Below, in pieces: positions 25,781-35,486 of a DNA stretch of 64,000 nt (position 1 is its first letter; every line of letters begins with the position of its first letter). Under the pieces are notes generated by a model, which saw only the letters and a program-made list of their open reading frames with translations, was not told where the DNA came from and searched no databases. The translations under genes and the position numbers were made by a program. This DNA comes from Corallococcus sp. AS-1-6 (lineage in GTDB: Bacteria; Myxococcota; Myxococcia; Myxococcales; Myxococcaceae). The stretch is from NCBI RefSeq assembly GCF_020037015.1, contig NZ_JAIQDE010000035.1, forward strand, positions 21,750-85,749, in the 5' to 3' direction.

Positions 25781-28363
25781 ATGTCCGAGCCGACTGGCAC
25801 CTTTCTCGCGGAGTCCACGCCCGTGCCGCAGGAGTGGCTGCGCACGGTGTTGCAACTGCTGCCGGTGGGGGTGGTCATCGTGGACACGGGGGGCCGCCTG
25901 CTCGCCGCCAACGCCGCCGCGAGCGCGCTGTGGGGCCAGGCCGCGCTGGCGCGGATGAAGCTGGAGCACTTCGGCACCTTCGAGGCGTACTGGCCCGGCA
26001 CGGGCAGGCGCCTGCGCGGCGAGGAGTGGGCCGTGGCGCGCACGCTGCGCACCCGGCAGACCGTCTCCAACGAGGAGGTGGACATCGTCGGGAAGGACGG
26101 CGCGCGCCGCACCATCCTCAACTCCTCCGCGCCGCTGTACTCGGCGGAGAGCCGGCTGGTGGGCGCGGTGAACATCAACGTGGACATCACCGAGCGCAAG
26201 GCCACCGAGCGCGCCGAGTTCTTCGTCAGCGAGGCGAGCCGGCTGCTCGCCGAGTCGCTGGACTGGGAGACCACGCTCAAGGCCGTGGCGCGGCTGGCCA
26301 CGCTGGAGTGGGCGGACTACTGCATGGTGGACGTGCTGGGGCCGGACGGCGCGCTGCACCGGCTCGCGCTCAGCGCCAGGGACCCGCGGCGCCAGTCGCT
26401 GCTCGACCAGGCGCTGTCCTTCCCACCGGAGCCCAGCTCGAACTCGCCGCTCGCCCGGGCGTTCGCGCGCGGCAGGCCCGTGCTCATCTCCGACATCACG
26501 CCCGGCTGGCTGGAGCAGGTCTCCCGCTCGAGCGAGCACCGCCGGCTGCTGGAGGCGCTGGCGCCGCGCTCGTCCATGCTGCTGCCGCTGGCGGTGGGGC
26601 GGCGGCGCTTCGGCATCATCAACCTGGTCTCCGCGTCGCCCGCGCGCCGCTACACGAAGCGGGACCTGGGCTACGCCACGGAGTTCGCGCGCCGCGCCGC
26701 CCTGGCGGTGGAGAGCGCGCGGCTGTACCGCGAGGCCCGCGAGGCCCTGCGCGAGCGCGACGCGTCCGCGGCCATGCTGGAGGCCTTCTTCGCCGCGTCG
26801 CCGGTGGGCATGGGCTTCGTGAACCAGGATTTGCGCTACGTGCGGCTCAACAAGGTCGTCGCGGAGAACAACGGCATCCCGCTGGAGGAGCACCTGGGCC
26901 ACACGCCCCGCGAGCTGATGGGCCCGGCGGGCGGCCCCATCGAGGACCTCCTGCGCCAGGTGCTGGAGTCGGAGGCGGCCGTGGTGGACGACCCGGTGGA
27001 GTACGTCGCGGGCCCGGAGCCGCGCACCTTCCTGGCCACGTACTTCCCCGTGCGCTCCGGCGTGGAGCTGCTGGGCGTGGGCGGCGTGGTGCGCGAAATC
27101 ACCGAGCAGCGCCGCATGGAGACGCACCTGCGCTTCCTCACGGACGCCACCACCCGGCTGGCCACGTCCCTGGACTGGCGCACCACCGTGCGCAACGTGG
27201 CGGAGCTGGTGGTGGCGCAGCTCGCGGACTACTGCCTGGTGGACATGCTGGCCGAGGACGGCGAGCACCTGGAGCGCGTGGAGCGCCGCGCCCGCGACGA
27301 CAGACTCCAGGCCCAGTTGGAGAAGTCCATGCCCTACGCGCCGCAGCCCGGCGCCCACACCGTCGTGCGCAGGGTGCTGGAGACGGGGCGCCCGGAGCTG
27401 GTGGCCGAGGTGGACGAGGCCGCCATGCGCGCCTTCGCCGTCGACGGCGCGCACCGGGAGGTCCTGGAGGGACTGGGCCCCCGCTCGGTGATGGTCGTCC
27501 CGCTGATGGCGCGCGGGCGCACGCTGGGCGTCGTGAGCGCGGCGACGTGCTCGCCCACGCGGCGCTTCAGCACGCGGGACCTGTCCCAGTTGGAGGACCT
27601 GGCCTGGCGCGCGGCGCTGGCCGTGGACAACGCGCGGCTGTACCGGCAGGCGGAGCAGGCCGTGGCCGCGCGCGACGAGTTCGTGGCGGTGGCGACGCAC
27701 GAGCTGCGCACGCCCCTGTCCGCGCTGCACCTGCAGTTGTCGTCGCTGCAGCGCACGGTGGACAAGCTGCCGTCGGACGAGTCCGAGCGGGTGGGCCAGG
27801 GCCTGCAGGGGGCGCTGCGGCAGGCGGACCGGCTGACGCGGCTGGTGGCGCACCTGTTCGACGTGGCGCGGCTGGGCACGGGGCAGATGGCGCTGGAGCT
27901 GGGCGCGGTGGAGCTGTCCTCGCTGGTGCACGCGCTGGTGGCGCGGATGGAGGAGGCGCTGGCCACCGCGGGCTGCGTGGCGGTGGTGCACGCGGACGCG
28001 CCGGTGGTGGCGCTGGCGGACCGGCCGCGCGTGGAGCAGGTGCTGATGAACCTGCTCACCAACGCGATGAAGTACGCGCCGGGCCTGCCGGTGGAGCTGT
28101 ACGTGGAGCGCGACGGGGAGAAGGCCATCATCGCCGTGCGCGACTGGGGCCCCGGCATCCCCCCGGAGGCGCGCGAGCGCATCTTCGAGCGCTTCACGCG
28201 CAACAGCGGCGAGCACGCGCGCGCGAGCCTGGGCCTGGGCCTCTACATCTCCCGGCAGCTCGCCCGCGCGCACGGCGGAGACCTGTTCGTGGAGGCGCCG
28301 CCGGAGGGCGGGCCCGGCTCGCGCTTCGTGCTGCACCTGCCCCGGTGGAAGAAACCGTCCTGA
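25781..28363 (+). CDS. PAS/GAF sensor histidine kinase
   Basis: This 860-aa soluble kinase has the order PAS (about 18-140), GAF (about 155-325), PAS (about 335-455), GAF (about 465-625), HisKA and HATPase. The H-box VATHELRTPLSAL carries His640. NLLTNAMKYAP, DWGPGIP and SLGLGLYISRQLARAHGG are the N, G1 and G2 boxes, so the kinase should be active. No membrane segment is seen, so it probably senses cytoplasmic ligands or redox state. The two PAS-GAF modules look like an internal duplication (EFFVSEASRLLAESLDWETTLKAVARLA against LRFLTDATTRLATSLDWRTTVRNVAELV). No response regulator is adjacent. ATG 25781 follows a GGGAGGGG stretch. Confidence 0.9.
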   Translation: MSEPTGTFLAESTPVPQEWLRTVLQLLPVGVVIVDTGGRLLAANAAASALWGQAALARMKLEHFGTFEAYWPGTGRRLRGEEWAVARTLRTRQTVSNEEVDIVGKDGARRTILNSSAPLYSAESRLVGAVNINVDITERKATERAEFFVSEASRLLAESLDWETTLKAVARLATLEWADYCMVDVLGPDGALHRLALSARDPRRQSLLDQALSFPPEPSSNSPLARAFARGRPVLISDITPGWLEQVSRSSEHRRLLEALAPRSSMLLPLAVGRRRFGIINLVSASPARRYTKRDLGYATEFARRAALAVESARLYREAREALRERDASAAMLEAFFAASPVGMGFVNQDLRYVRLNKVVAENNGIPLEEHLGHTPRELMGPAGGPIEDLLRQVLESEAAVVDDPVEYVAGPEPRTFLATYFPVRSGVELLGVGGVVREITEQRRMETHLRFLTDATTRLATSLDWRTTVRNVAELVVAQLADYCLVDMLAEDGEHLERVERRARDDRLQAQLEKSMPYAPQPGAHTVVRRVLETGRPELVAEVDEAAMRAFAVDGAHREVLEGLGPRSVMVVPLMARGRTLGVVSAATCSPTRRFSTRDLSQLEDLAWRAALAVDNARLYRQAEQAVAARDEFVAVATHELRTPLSALHLQLSSLQRTVDKLPSDESERVGQGLQGALRQADRLTRLVAHLFDVARLGTGQMALELGAVELSSLVHALVARMEEALATAGCVAVVHADAPVVALADRPRVEQVLMNLLTNAMKYAPGLPVELYVERDGEKAIIAVRDWGPGIPPEARERIFERFTRNSGEHARASLGLGLYISRQLARAHGGDLFVEAPPEGGPGSRFVLHLPRWKKPS

Positions 28364-28437
28364 GCGGCCCCGGCGGGCGCGTGTCGCACGGCGCCACCTT
28401 GCCGCCCACCCCCGGGGAGCCATTACCCTCCAGGGCC

Positions 28438-29292
28438 ATGGACGACGCGCGGACGACAGCGGCGCTCGGACGCTGGCGGTGGCTGCCCTGGGGGCTCCTG
28501 GCCGTCGCGGTGGCGGTGGCCTCCACGGGCGCGTGGCTGGGCTCGCGCTCGCTCCACGCGCTGGAGGCCCGGAGCGCGCAGTGGGAGCGCGAGGCCTCCG
28601 AGTCGGAGGCCCACGTCGCGCGGTTGCAGACGCTGCGGCAGGCCATGGAGCAGCGGCTGCGCGCGCTGGAGCGGCAGCAGCAGGCGAAGGAGTGGGGCGG
28701 CGCCGCGGCGGAGCTCCAGGCGAAGAGCGCGGAGGCGCAGCGCACGCGGCGCGAGGCGGCGCTCGAGTCGCTGGGCAGGACGCTGAAGGACGCGCTCGAG
28801 GCGGGCGACGTGGCCGTGGCGCTGGAGGACGACGCGCTGCGCGTGGAGGTGTCCGAGCGGCTGCTCTTCGCGCCCGCCACCACGTCGCTCACGCCGGAGG
28901 GCGCCGGCGTGTTGAAGCAGGCCGCGGCGGTGTTCCGGGGGCCGCTCGCCGACCACCGCGTCGCGGTGGAGGCGCACACCGACGAGGTGCTCCCCGGCGC
29001 GCCCGCCACCACCGCGTGGGAGCTGTCCGCCACGCGGGCCGTGGTGGTGGTGCGGCAGTTGGGCGAGCGCGAGGGGCTGGCTCCGGAGCGCCTGAGCGCC
29101 ACGGGCCACGCCGCGTACCGGCCGCTGGTGCCCAACGACAGCCCGCCCCACCGCGCCACCAACCGGCGCGTCACGCTGCGGCTGTCCCCCACCCCGGTGA
29201 CGCCGGAGCGCGCGGCCGTGGTGCTCACGCAGCCGCCGCGCCCCATGAAGCGCCAGGCGAAGGCCAAGGCGCAGAAGACGGCGCAGCGCTGA
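28438..29292 (+). CDS. OmpA/MotB-like peptidoglycan-binding membrane protein
   Basis: This 284-aa protein has one N-terminal transmembrane segment (about 16-36), a long coiled coil (about 40-110, rich in Ala, Glu, Gln and Arg), and an OmpA-like domain (about 125-250). The last contains the TD...LSATRAVVVVRQL pattern and an RATNRRVTLRL end that usually contact peptidoglycan. A basic tail (PMKRQAKAKAQK) follows. It is therefore an inner-membrane anchor that reaches the cell wall. The start is ATG 28438, 74 bp after the kinase stop, and co-transcription is possible. Confidence 0.82.
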   Translation: MDDARTTAALGRWRWLPWGLLAVAVAVASTGAWLGSRSLHALEARSAQWEREASESEAHVARLQTLRQAMEQRLRALERQQQAKEWGGAAAELQAKSAEAQRTRREAALESLGRTLKDALEAGDVAVALEDDALRVEVSERLLFAPATTSLTPEGAGVLKQAAAVFRGPLADHRVAVEAHTDEVLPGAPATTAWELSATRAVVVVRQLGEREGLAPERLSATGHAAYRPLVPNDSPPHRATNRRVTLRLSPTPVTPERAAVVLTQPPRPMKRQAKAKAQKTAQR

Positions 29293-29509
29293 CGCGCGGG
29301 GCGCGCCCGTGCATGGACGACGCGGGCGCCGGCCTGGCCTTCCGGGCCGCCCGCATGTCCAGGGGTGCACATGCCCCCTTCCGGACACCGCCCCCCTTCC
29401 CCGGGGCGCTGGTTTCACCGGGGGTGATGAGGGTTGAATATTCCGGGCGAGCAGGCGTCCACATGCCGCGGCCCCTCCCGTGGGCCCCTGAAGAAGAGGA
29501 GAGGTCGCC

Positions 29510-30343
29510 GTGGGCTTCTGGAAGACGCTGTGTGCCGCGCTCGCCGTCGCTGTCCTGCTGGGGTCCGCGCCCGCGGAGGCCCGCTTCGGCAAGCGCTCCA
29601 AGCCGAACACCTCCGACCGCAAGGACTCCGACGACTCGGACGGCAAGCATGAACACCGCGCCACGCCGGTGGGCCGCGCCTCGGACGCGCCGGTGCGCTC
29701 CAGCGTGCGCGCCTCCGGGGTCGGCCCCGGCTGGTTCGACGTCCTCTTCATCTCGGGGCCGGCCAGCTACCACCGCCGCGCGCGCGCGGAGGTGCCCCGC
29801 GGCCAGCGCGCGCCCCGGCCCGCGCCGCTCGTGCACCTGAACGTGCAGGGCAACAGCTTCGGCGACGTGGGCGGCGCGCTGGACCTCTTCATGGCCCTGG
29901 ACGGCCAGCGCTGGGGCATGGACGCGCGCGTGAGCGGCATCGCGCTGGAGACCGATGACGGCTCGGCGGGCACGGACCGGCTGACGCTGCTGGACGCGCA
30001 CCTCACCCTCTCGCCGTGGTCCAGCGAGCGCGGCCGCTTCCGCATGGAGGCCGGCATCGCCAGCGCGCACGCCCCGGACGCCATCTTCGTGGGCCCCAGC
30101 CTGGCCGCGTCGCTGGAGGCGTGCATCGGCCCGTCGCCCTTCGACGTGGAGGCGCGCATCCAGGTGGTGCCCTTCCCGCACCGCCAGGTGGACATGCAGG
30201 CCGGCCTGGCGCTGCACCTGGGCGCCCTCAACCTGCGCGGCGGCTGGCGCACCCTGTACCTCAGCGACGGCGGCCACCTGGACGGCGTGGTGCACGCGGA
30301 CAACTTCACCGGCCCCTACCTGGGCCTGGGCCTGTCGTTCTGA
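29510..30343 (+). CDS. Exported hypothetical protein, probable outer-membrane barrel
   Basis: I do not recognise this 277-aa protein as a named family. GTG 29510 has GAGGAGAGG upstream. It has a signal peptide (LCAALAVAVLLGSAPAEA) followed by a charged low-complexity stretch (about 25-70: Lys, Asp, Ser, His). A second half of alternating beta segments follows (VHLNVQGNSFGDVGGALDLFMAL, VDMQAGLALHLGALNLRGGWRTLYL), ending in GLGLSF with a C-terminal Phe as in outer-membrane barrels. It is followed by a terminator shared with the convergent nucleotidyltransferase gene. Confidence 0.65.
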   Translation: MGFWKTLCAALAVAVLLGSAPAEARFGKRSKPNTSDRKDSDDSDGKHEHRATPVGRASDAPVRSSVRASGVGPGWFDVLFISGPASYHRRARAEVPRGQRAPRPAPLVHLNVQGNSFGDVGGALDLFMALDGQRWGMDARVSGIALETDDGSAGTDRLTLLDAHLTLSPWSSERGRFRMEAGIASAHAPDAIFVGPSLAASLEACIGPSPFDVEARIQVVPFPHRQVDMQAGLALHLGALNLRGGWRTLYLSDGGHLDGVVHADNFTGPYLGLGLSF

Positions 30344-30366
30344 AGGCCCTGAAGCCTGAAGTAAAA

Positions 30367-30410
30367 ACTCCCGGGGTCCCCAGCGCACCGCGCGGGCCCC
30401 GGGAGTCTTC
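30367..30410. terminator. Bidirectional intrinsic terminator
   Basis: Arms ACTCCCGGGG (30367-30376) and CCCCGGGAGT (30397-30406) form a 10-bp stem. As lie before it and TCTTC after it, between convergent genes. Confidence 0.78.
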
Positions 30411-30419
30411 GTTCCGGGG

Positions 30420-31112
30420 CTACTCCTCCGACGACGCCGCGTAGGACGTCGGGGTGGTCTCCGCCCCGGAGCCGTTGGACGCCGCGCCCGCGCGCTTCAC
30501 GCGCCGCTTGGGAGGCGGGGCCAGCTTGGGCTCCATGCTGAAGACGCGCCCGTAGATTTCAGGCGTGTTGATGTTCACGATGACGCCGGGGTCCTTCACG
30601 TTGAGGCGGCGCGGATTGATGGCCCTGAGCACCGCCTCCAGGTCCTCGCCCTCCGCCTCCAGGACCTTGCGCGCCGCGCCCTTCGACAGCACCACCGGCC
30701 AGCCCGTGGCGTTGTCGTACTCCGGCCGCAGCGCCATGACGCCCTCGGCGCCGCCGCGCTCCATGTCCTTGAGCATGGACTTCACGGTGGTGACCCGCAG
30801 CGCCGGCATGTCCACCGGGTGCAGCAGCACCACGTCCGCGTCCTCGGCCATGGCCGCCTCCAACCCGGCCTTCACCGACGCCAGCAGGCTCTTCTCCCAG
30901 TCCCTGCTCGTCACCAGCTCCAGGCTCGGGTGCTGCTCGCGCACCGCGGCCTCGTCGCTGCCCACCACGCCCAGCACCCCGCACCCCGCCTTTCCGAAGG
31001 TGGACGCCAGCGACTGAAGGAAGCTCTTGCCCCCCTCATGCTCGATGAGCGCCTTGGGGTGGGACATCCGCCGGGCCTTGCCCGCCGCCAGGATGATCGC
31101 CACTGCCTTCAT
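30420..31112 (-). CDS. MobA-like NTP transferase family protein
   Basis: This 230-aa cytoplasmic nucleotidyltransferase starts at ATG 31112 with GGAGG upstream. Its N-terminal motif IILAAGKARRMSHPKALIE is the LAAGxxxRM...PK nucleotide-binding signature of MobA/CTP-transferase-like enzymes. VVLLHPVDMPAL carries the metal-binding Asp, and NINTPEIY closes the catalytic domain. The last 30 residues form a Lys/Arg then Ser/Thr-rich tail not found in simple members. The substrate (molybdopterin cofactor, sugar or other) cannot be told from sequence, and no molybdenum genes are near. Confidence 0.82.
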   Translation of the reverse strand: MKAVAIILAAGKARRMSHPKALIEHEGGKSFLQSLASTFGKAGCGVLGVVGSDEAAVREQHPSLELVTSRDWEKSLLASVKAGLEAAMAEDADVVLLHPVDMPALRVTTVKSMLKDMERGGAEGVMALRPEYDNATGWPVVLSKGAARKVLEAEGEDLEAVLRAINPRRLNVKDPGVIVNINTPEIYGRVFSMEPKLAPPPKRRVKRAGAASNGSGAETTPTSYAASSEE

Positions 31113-31340
31113 GACCCGCCTCCTCGCCCTCGACGAAAAGCCGGGGGCACCGCCAACAGGCTGTTGACCTCCTCCCGGGATTGCAGCCCGCCCGCCAGTA
31201 CGAGTCGTCAGACAGCCGCCAGTCACACGAGCAGGTGTTCGCTGCCAGCCCTTTGGGCAAGGCCGGGTGTCCACCAGCGGTCAGGCGGACGGGACGGAGG
31301 GCTTCCCCTCCCCCGCGCCGGATGGGCGGCCAGGGGCCTT

Positions 31341-31655
31341 TCAGTGCAACCAGCCGCTGGAGGCCGCCAGCCGCAGCGGGGCGGCCGTCTCCACGGTCGT
31401 TTCTTCCGGCGCCGCCAGCGCCTTGACGGTCAGAATTTCAGCCAGCCGGGCCAGCGGGCGGCGGCGGGCCACGCGGTGCAGCTCGTCCTCCGTCACCTCG
31501 CCCAGAAGGTCGCCTCCATGCCCCTCCACCACGGGCAGCACGTGCACGCCGTGGCGGTACATCTGCTGGAGCGCTCCCAGGACGGTGTCCTCCGGGAACA
31601 GGGTGATGGCGCGGGTGACGAGGTTCTGGAACTCAGGGCTGCGGCACATCGACAC
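31341..31655 (-). CDS. CBS-domain protein
   Basis: This 104-aa protein starts at GTG 31655, with GGAGG six bases upstream. This is better placed than the ATG two codons later. Residues 15-62 form one CBS motif (AITLFPEDTVLGALQQMYRHGVHVLPVVEGHGGDLLGEVTEDELHRV). The remaining 40 residues could be a reduced second motif (ARLAEILTVKALAAPEETTVETAAPLRLA). CBS pairs bind adenosine nucleotides and regulate partners, but no partner is fused or adjacent. A gap of 228 bp to the upstream nucleotidyltransferase start separates the two transcripts. Confidence 0.72.
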   Translation of the reverse strand: MSMCRSPEFQNLVTRAITLFPEDTVLGALQQMYRHGVHVLPVVEGHGGDLLGEVTEDELHRVARRRPLARLAEILTVKALAAPEETTVETAAPLRLAASSGWLH

Positions 31656-31768
31656 GTGAAGCCTCCGGTGCTCGGCGTTCGGGCGCCGTATGCCGGAGGG
31701 CCTTAGCAATCCGCTTGCCGACGTCCGCGAAGGGCGCGGGGGCCTTCGCGGATCCGCCTGCCCGCCCC

Positions 31769-32305
31769 CTACTTCTTCGGCGCGGGCTTCACCGACTCCA
31801 CCATCTTGCGGAAGCCCTTCTCCGCGCCGTTCACCGTCTTCTCCGGCCCGGTGAGCTTGTAGAAGAGGGCGCCCTCCGGCCCCTCCACGATGGCGCCGCG
31901 CAGCTTGAAGTGCGGCTTGGGCGTGGAGGGCCCCATCATGGGACCGCCGCCCGCGTACGTGCCCTTCACCTCCACCGTGGTGACGGGCAGCCCGTTCACC
32001 TTCTCCTGCTTCGTCTTCGCGTCCTTGTCCTCCAGGGGCTTGCCGTCAGGCTTCTGGAACTGCGCCACCCAGCGCTTCACGTTCGCGTCCACCGCGCCGC
32101 CCTGCCCCTGCCCGAAGTAGAAGACAGCCAGTTCCGCGTCTTCCGCGTCTCCCTTCACGGCGGGCACCTTGTACGTCGCCGCGCGCATCGGCCGGGGAGG
32201 CTGGGCGGCCCACTCCGAGGGCGCACTCCACGTCAGCCCTCCGGCCTCCTCCGCGCTCGCGCCCATCGCCACGGTCATCGCCAACACAGTCAGCAGTCGT
32301 TTCAT
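31769..32305 (-). CDS. Exported hypothetical protein
   Basis: I do not recognise this 178-aa protein. It has a signal peptide (MKRLLTVLAMTVAMGASAEE, cleavage near ASA-EE) and a beta-rich body containing WSAPSEWAAQPPRPMRAATYKVPA, AELAVFYFGQGQGG and GLPVTTVEVKGTYAGGGPMMGP. These segments recall small periplasmic proteins of myxobacteria annotated only as hypothetical. The body has no Cys and no catalytic motif. The start is ATG 32305. The gene is divergent from the lipase-like lipoprotein gene across 201 bp. Confidence 0.7.
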   Translation of the reverse strand: MKRLLTVLAMTVAMGASAEEAGGLTWSAPSEWAAQPPRPMRAATYKVPAVKGDAEDAELAVFYFGQGQGGAVDANVKRWVAQFQKPDGKPLEDKDAKTKQEKVNGLPVTTVEVKGTYAGGGPMMGPSTPKPHFKLRGAIVEGPEGALFYKLTGPEKTVNGAEKGFRKMVESVKPAPKK

Positions 32306-32506
32306 GGGGCGGCAGCGTAGCCGCGTTCCTCCGCGCGTCACGCCCCCTCTCCGCGCACGCCGCGTGAGACGTCCACCCGCGTGCATGCGAGGCCACCCCA
32401 GACCTGACTCGCCGCGTCAATCCCTCTCACTTTGTGACCGGGGAACGCCGTGCTACTCACTGACTTGTTTCCAGCAGTTCACCTTGGGCTGGAGGGGATT
32501 CCCACC

Positions 32507-35455
32507 ATGAAGAAACAGTTGTTCCTCGGGGCCATCGCCCTGGGAGCCGTCGCCTGCACGCCGGAGATCGCGCAGGACGCTCCGAACCTGAACGTCGGCC
32601 TCGCGGAGTTCGACCCTTCGGCGTCTCCCGCCGTGGTTCCCTCCCCCAACGACCTGGCCATCAATCAGCAGACGAAGCGGGTGAACGCGCCCATCAACCC
32701 GGCGGCGTCCCCGGCGGAGCAGGAGTTCACGCGCGACTACCTGAACTCGCTCAACGGCTTCCCCACGTCCGCCATCGCGAACACCAAGGTCAAGGACCTG
32801 GATCCGCGCACGGTGACCGCGAAGACGGTCATCTTCATCGACCTGTACCAGGGCACGCCGCTGGCGACGAAGCCGGTGACGCCGACCATCGCGTACAACG
32901 AGGACACGGACCTCATCAACATCATCCCCCCGGTGGATCCGAACACGGGCCTGCCGGCGTGGCCGAAGGGCTCGCGCTACGCGGTGGCGCTGGTCGGCGG
33001 TGAGAACGGCCTGAAGACGAACTCGGGCCAGCCCATCATCGGGTCGGCCACGTGGGCCTTCATCAACTCCGACAAGTCGCTGGTCACCTGCGAGGACCTG
33101 ACCTCGCCGGACTGCGGCCCGGCCACGGAGATCATCCCCTCTTCGGAGACGGATCCGGCCAAGCGCCTGGCGGACCAGACCGCCAGCGCCCTGCAGTTGG
33201 AGCAACTGCGCCGCGGCTACGCGGACGTGTTCAACAAGGCCCTGGCGCCGCAGGGGTTCAAGCGTGAGGACATCGTCCTCATCTGGACCTTCAGCATCGT
33301 CAACCAGCCGGAGGCCACCATCAACCTGGCGGCCACCGACCGCGTCCCCACCATCATCCCCTTCCCCAACGACCTGCTGCGCGTGCCGGCCACGGCCACC
33401 GCGCCGGCGCACCTGAGCTTCCCCGTCCCCACGACGCCGGGCCTGCAGCAGGACCTGTTCACGGGCCTGAACACGCTGGACGGCTTCTCCACCACGGGCG
33501 CCATCGTCACGGAGAACGGCGACGCGCAGGGCGTGCTGGACGGCACCATGTACCGCGTGGCGGCGGACGGCCCGGCGCCTCGCGTGGACGCGGCGTCGCT
33601 GGCCGCGGGCGTGAAGTTCTTCAAGCTGTCCAACCTGGACAAGGGCACCCAGCCGGACGTGACGCCCTGCCTGGTGGAGAAGTCCGGTGACTGCGGCACC
33701 AGCGTGGGCGAGGCGGGCATCGTCGAGGTCCCGCAGCAGCTCCAGATCGTCCCGAAGGCGCCGCTGGATGGCGCCACCCAGTACGGCGCGGTGCTGACCA
33801 CGGACCTGAAGGACACCAAGGGCCGCAACGTCGCTCCGGCCACGGCCTTCGCGCTGCTGCGCCTGGCCAACCCGGTGTACGACGCGGCCACCAAGAAGAG
33901 CACCATCTCCTCCGTGCCGGACTCGCTGGCGCAGGCGCTGGAGCCGGTGCGCGCGGCGCACAAGCCGTTCTTCGACGCGCTGGCCAAGGCCGGCCTGCCG
34001 CGCTCGAAGATCGCCCTGGGCTGGGCGTTCACCACCCAGAGCACCACGTCCGTGCTGCAGCAGTTGTACACGCTGCCCGGCGGCGTCTACGGGACGCCCA
34101 CGGCGCCCACGTCCATCTTCCCCATCACCTCGCAGGTGAAGGCGGCGATGGCCGGCGCCGGGTTCGCGTCCACCAACGTCGGCGCGGTCTACGAGGTTCG
34201 GGCCAACACGCCGTGGCTGCTCACGGGCCCCTTCGGCACGCTGAACCCCGCCGCGCCGCGCCCCACGCGCTACCCGTTCATGCTCTTCACGCCGACTGGC
34301 ACGGCGCCCACGGGCGGCTGGCCGGTGCTGGTGTTCGGCCACGGCCTGACCAGCAACCGCACCGCGGTGCTCGGCGTGGCCAACAAGCTGACCGGCGCGG
34401 GCTACGCGGTGGTCGCGATGGACGCCGTCTACCACGGTGAGCGCACGAGCTGCGTGGGCGCCGCCGCGGTGCTCCCCACGCCGAACCCGGCGGGCGACTC
34501 CGCCGCGTGCGCCGACCCGGCCACCCAGCGCTGCGAGGACGACGCCACCAAGCCTTCCTACGGCCGCTGCGTGGCGCGCACGGACGCGGCCCGCGCGGAC
34601 TGCAGCGCCGCGGCGCTGCCGGCGGGCGTGCCGGCGGACGTGTACTGCGCCAGCATCGTGTCCCCGTCGCAGGGCCAGTGCATGGCGGACAACAAGTGCG
34701 AGGGCGGTGACTTCCTCCGCAACGCGCAGGGCGTCCCGGCCGTCTCCGGCTGGAACTTCCTGAACCTGGGCAACCTGTTCACCACGCGCGACAACTTCCG
34801 CCACCACGTGGTGGACTTCAGCCAGTTCCTGCGCGTGCTGGCCAGCAAGGAGCTGTCCGACGCCGTGGGCGGCCTGAACGCGGCCCAGGTGGACTACGTG
34901 GGCCAGAGCCTCGGCGGCATCATGGGCACCATGTCCACCGCGGTGTCCCCGCGCGTGCGCCGCTCGGTGCTCAACGTGGCCGGTGGCAACCTGACCGGCG
35001 TGCTGCTGACCGCGCCCGCCTTCCAGGCGCAGCGCACCGCGTTCCTGGGCTCGCTCGCCTCGGCGGGCATCAAGCCGGGCATGGCGGCGTTCGACACGTT
35101 CATCGGCCTGGCGAACACCATCCTGGACCCGGCGGACGCGCGCAACTACGCGTACCTGCTGGACAACAACGCGGCGGCCGGCACGGACGACAAGGTGCAC
35201 CGCGCGTTCATCCAGTACATCGAGGGCGACCAGGTCATCCCGAACGCGAACACGCTGGCGCTCATCAACGCGGCCAACCGCACGGGCGCGCCGCGCACGG
35301 TGGCTTCCTACATGTTCCCGGAATCCGTCATCGGCGCCATCCCGGCCGCCGGCCGTCACGCGTTCCTCAACAACCCGCAGATCCCCGAGTCCGTGCGCAA
35401 CGCGGCCCAGGACCAGATCATCGGCTTCCTGTCGACCGGCACCGTGGCGCAGTAA
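32507..35455 (+). CDS. Surface lipase-like lipoprotein (VolA/Pla-1 type)
   Basis: This 982-aa lipoprotein starts at ATG 32507 with GGAGGGG upstream, and the lipid anchor is Cys17 (GAVAC). It resembles the bacterial virulence-factor lipase/VolA family: an N-terminal domain (NVGLAEFDPSASPAVVPSPNDLAIN), repeated FPxPNDLL segments, then an alpha/beta-hydrolase domain with VFGHGLTSNRTAV as oxyanion region and GQSLGGIMG as nucleophile elbow (Ser801). Such enzymes hydrolyse lysophospholipids or lipids at the cell surface. The FadL-family transporter gene follows by 31 bp, the same pairing reported for Vibrio volA-fadL. Hydrolysis products would be imported as fatty acids. Confidence 0.85.
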   Translation: MKKQLFLGAIALGAVACTPEIAQDAPNLNVGLAEFDPSASPAVVPSPNDLAINQQTKRVNAPINPAASPAEQEFTRDYLNSLNGFPTSAIANTKVKDLDPRTVTAKTVIFIDLYQGTPLATKPVTPTIAYNEDTDLINIIPPVDPNTGLPAWPKGSRYAVALVGGENGLKTNSGQPIIGSATWAFINSDKSLVTCEDLTSPDCGPATEIIPSSETDPAKRLADQTASALQLEQLRRGYADVFNKALAPQGFKREDIVLIWTFSIVNQPEATINLAATDRVPTIIPFPNDLLRVPATATAPAHLSFPVPTTPGLQQDLFTGLNTLDGFSTTGAIVTENGDAQGVLDGTMYRVAADGPAPRVDAASLAAGVKFFKLSNLDKGTQPDVTPCLVEKSGDCGTSVGEAGIVEVPQQLQIVPKAPLDGATQYGAVLTTDLKDTKGRNVAPATAFALLRLANPVYDAATKKSTISSVPDSLAQALEPVRAAHKPFFDALAKAGLPRSKIALGWAFTTQSTTSVLQQLYTLPGGVYGTPTAPTSIFPITSQVKAAMAGAGFASTNVGAVYEVRANTPWLLTGPFGTLNPAAPRPTRYPFMLFTPTGTAPTGGWPVLVFGHGLTSNRTAVLGVANKLTGAGYAVVAMDAVYHGERTSCVGAAAVLPTPNPAGDSAACADPATQRCEDDATKPSYGRCVARTDAARADCSAAALPAGVPADVYCASIVSPSQGQCMADNKCEGGDFLRNAQGVPAVSGWNFLNLGNLFTTRDNFRHHVVDFSQFLRVLASKELSDAVGGLNAAQVDYVGQSLGGIMGTMSTAVSPRVRRSVLNVAGGNLTGVLLTAPAFQAQRTAFLGSLASAGIKPGMAAFDTFIGLANTILDPADARNYAYLLDNNAAAGTDDKVHRAFIQYIEGDQVIPNANTLALINAANRTGAPRTVASYMFPESVIGAIPAAGRHAFLNNPQIPESVRNAAQDQIIGFLSTGTVAQ

Positions 35456-35486
35456 CGGCAACCACTGAGAGAGGAATCAAACACCC

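Noticed and set aside
25406..28423. 1005-codon minus-strand frame opposite the PAS/GAF kinase
   Set aside because: It covers a complete, motif-rich kinase on the other strand, and its own translation is His/Arg/Gln-rich noise.
32430..32470. ECF-type promoter before the lipase-FadL operon
   Set aside because: A GGGGAAC is present, but no matching -10 element stands at the right distance, so I could not support it.
32453..35461. 1002-codon minus-strand frame opposite the lipase-like lipoprotein
   Set aside because: The plus-strand product has a lipobox, a Shine-Dalgarno and a catalytic motif. The minus frame has none.
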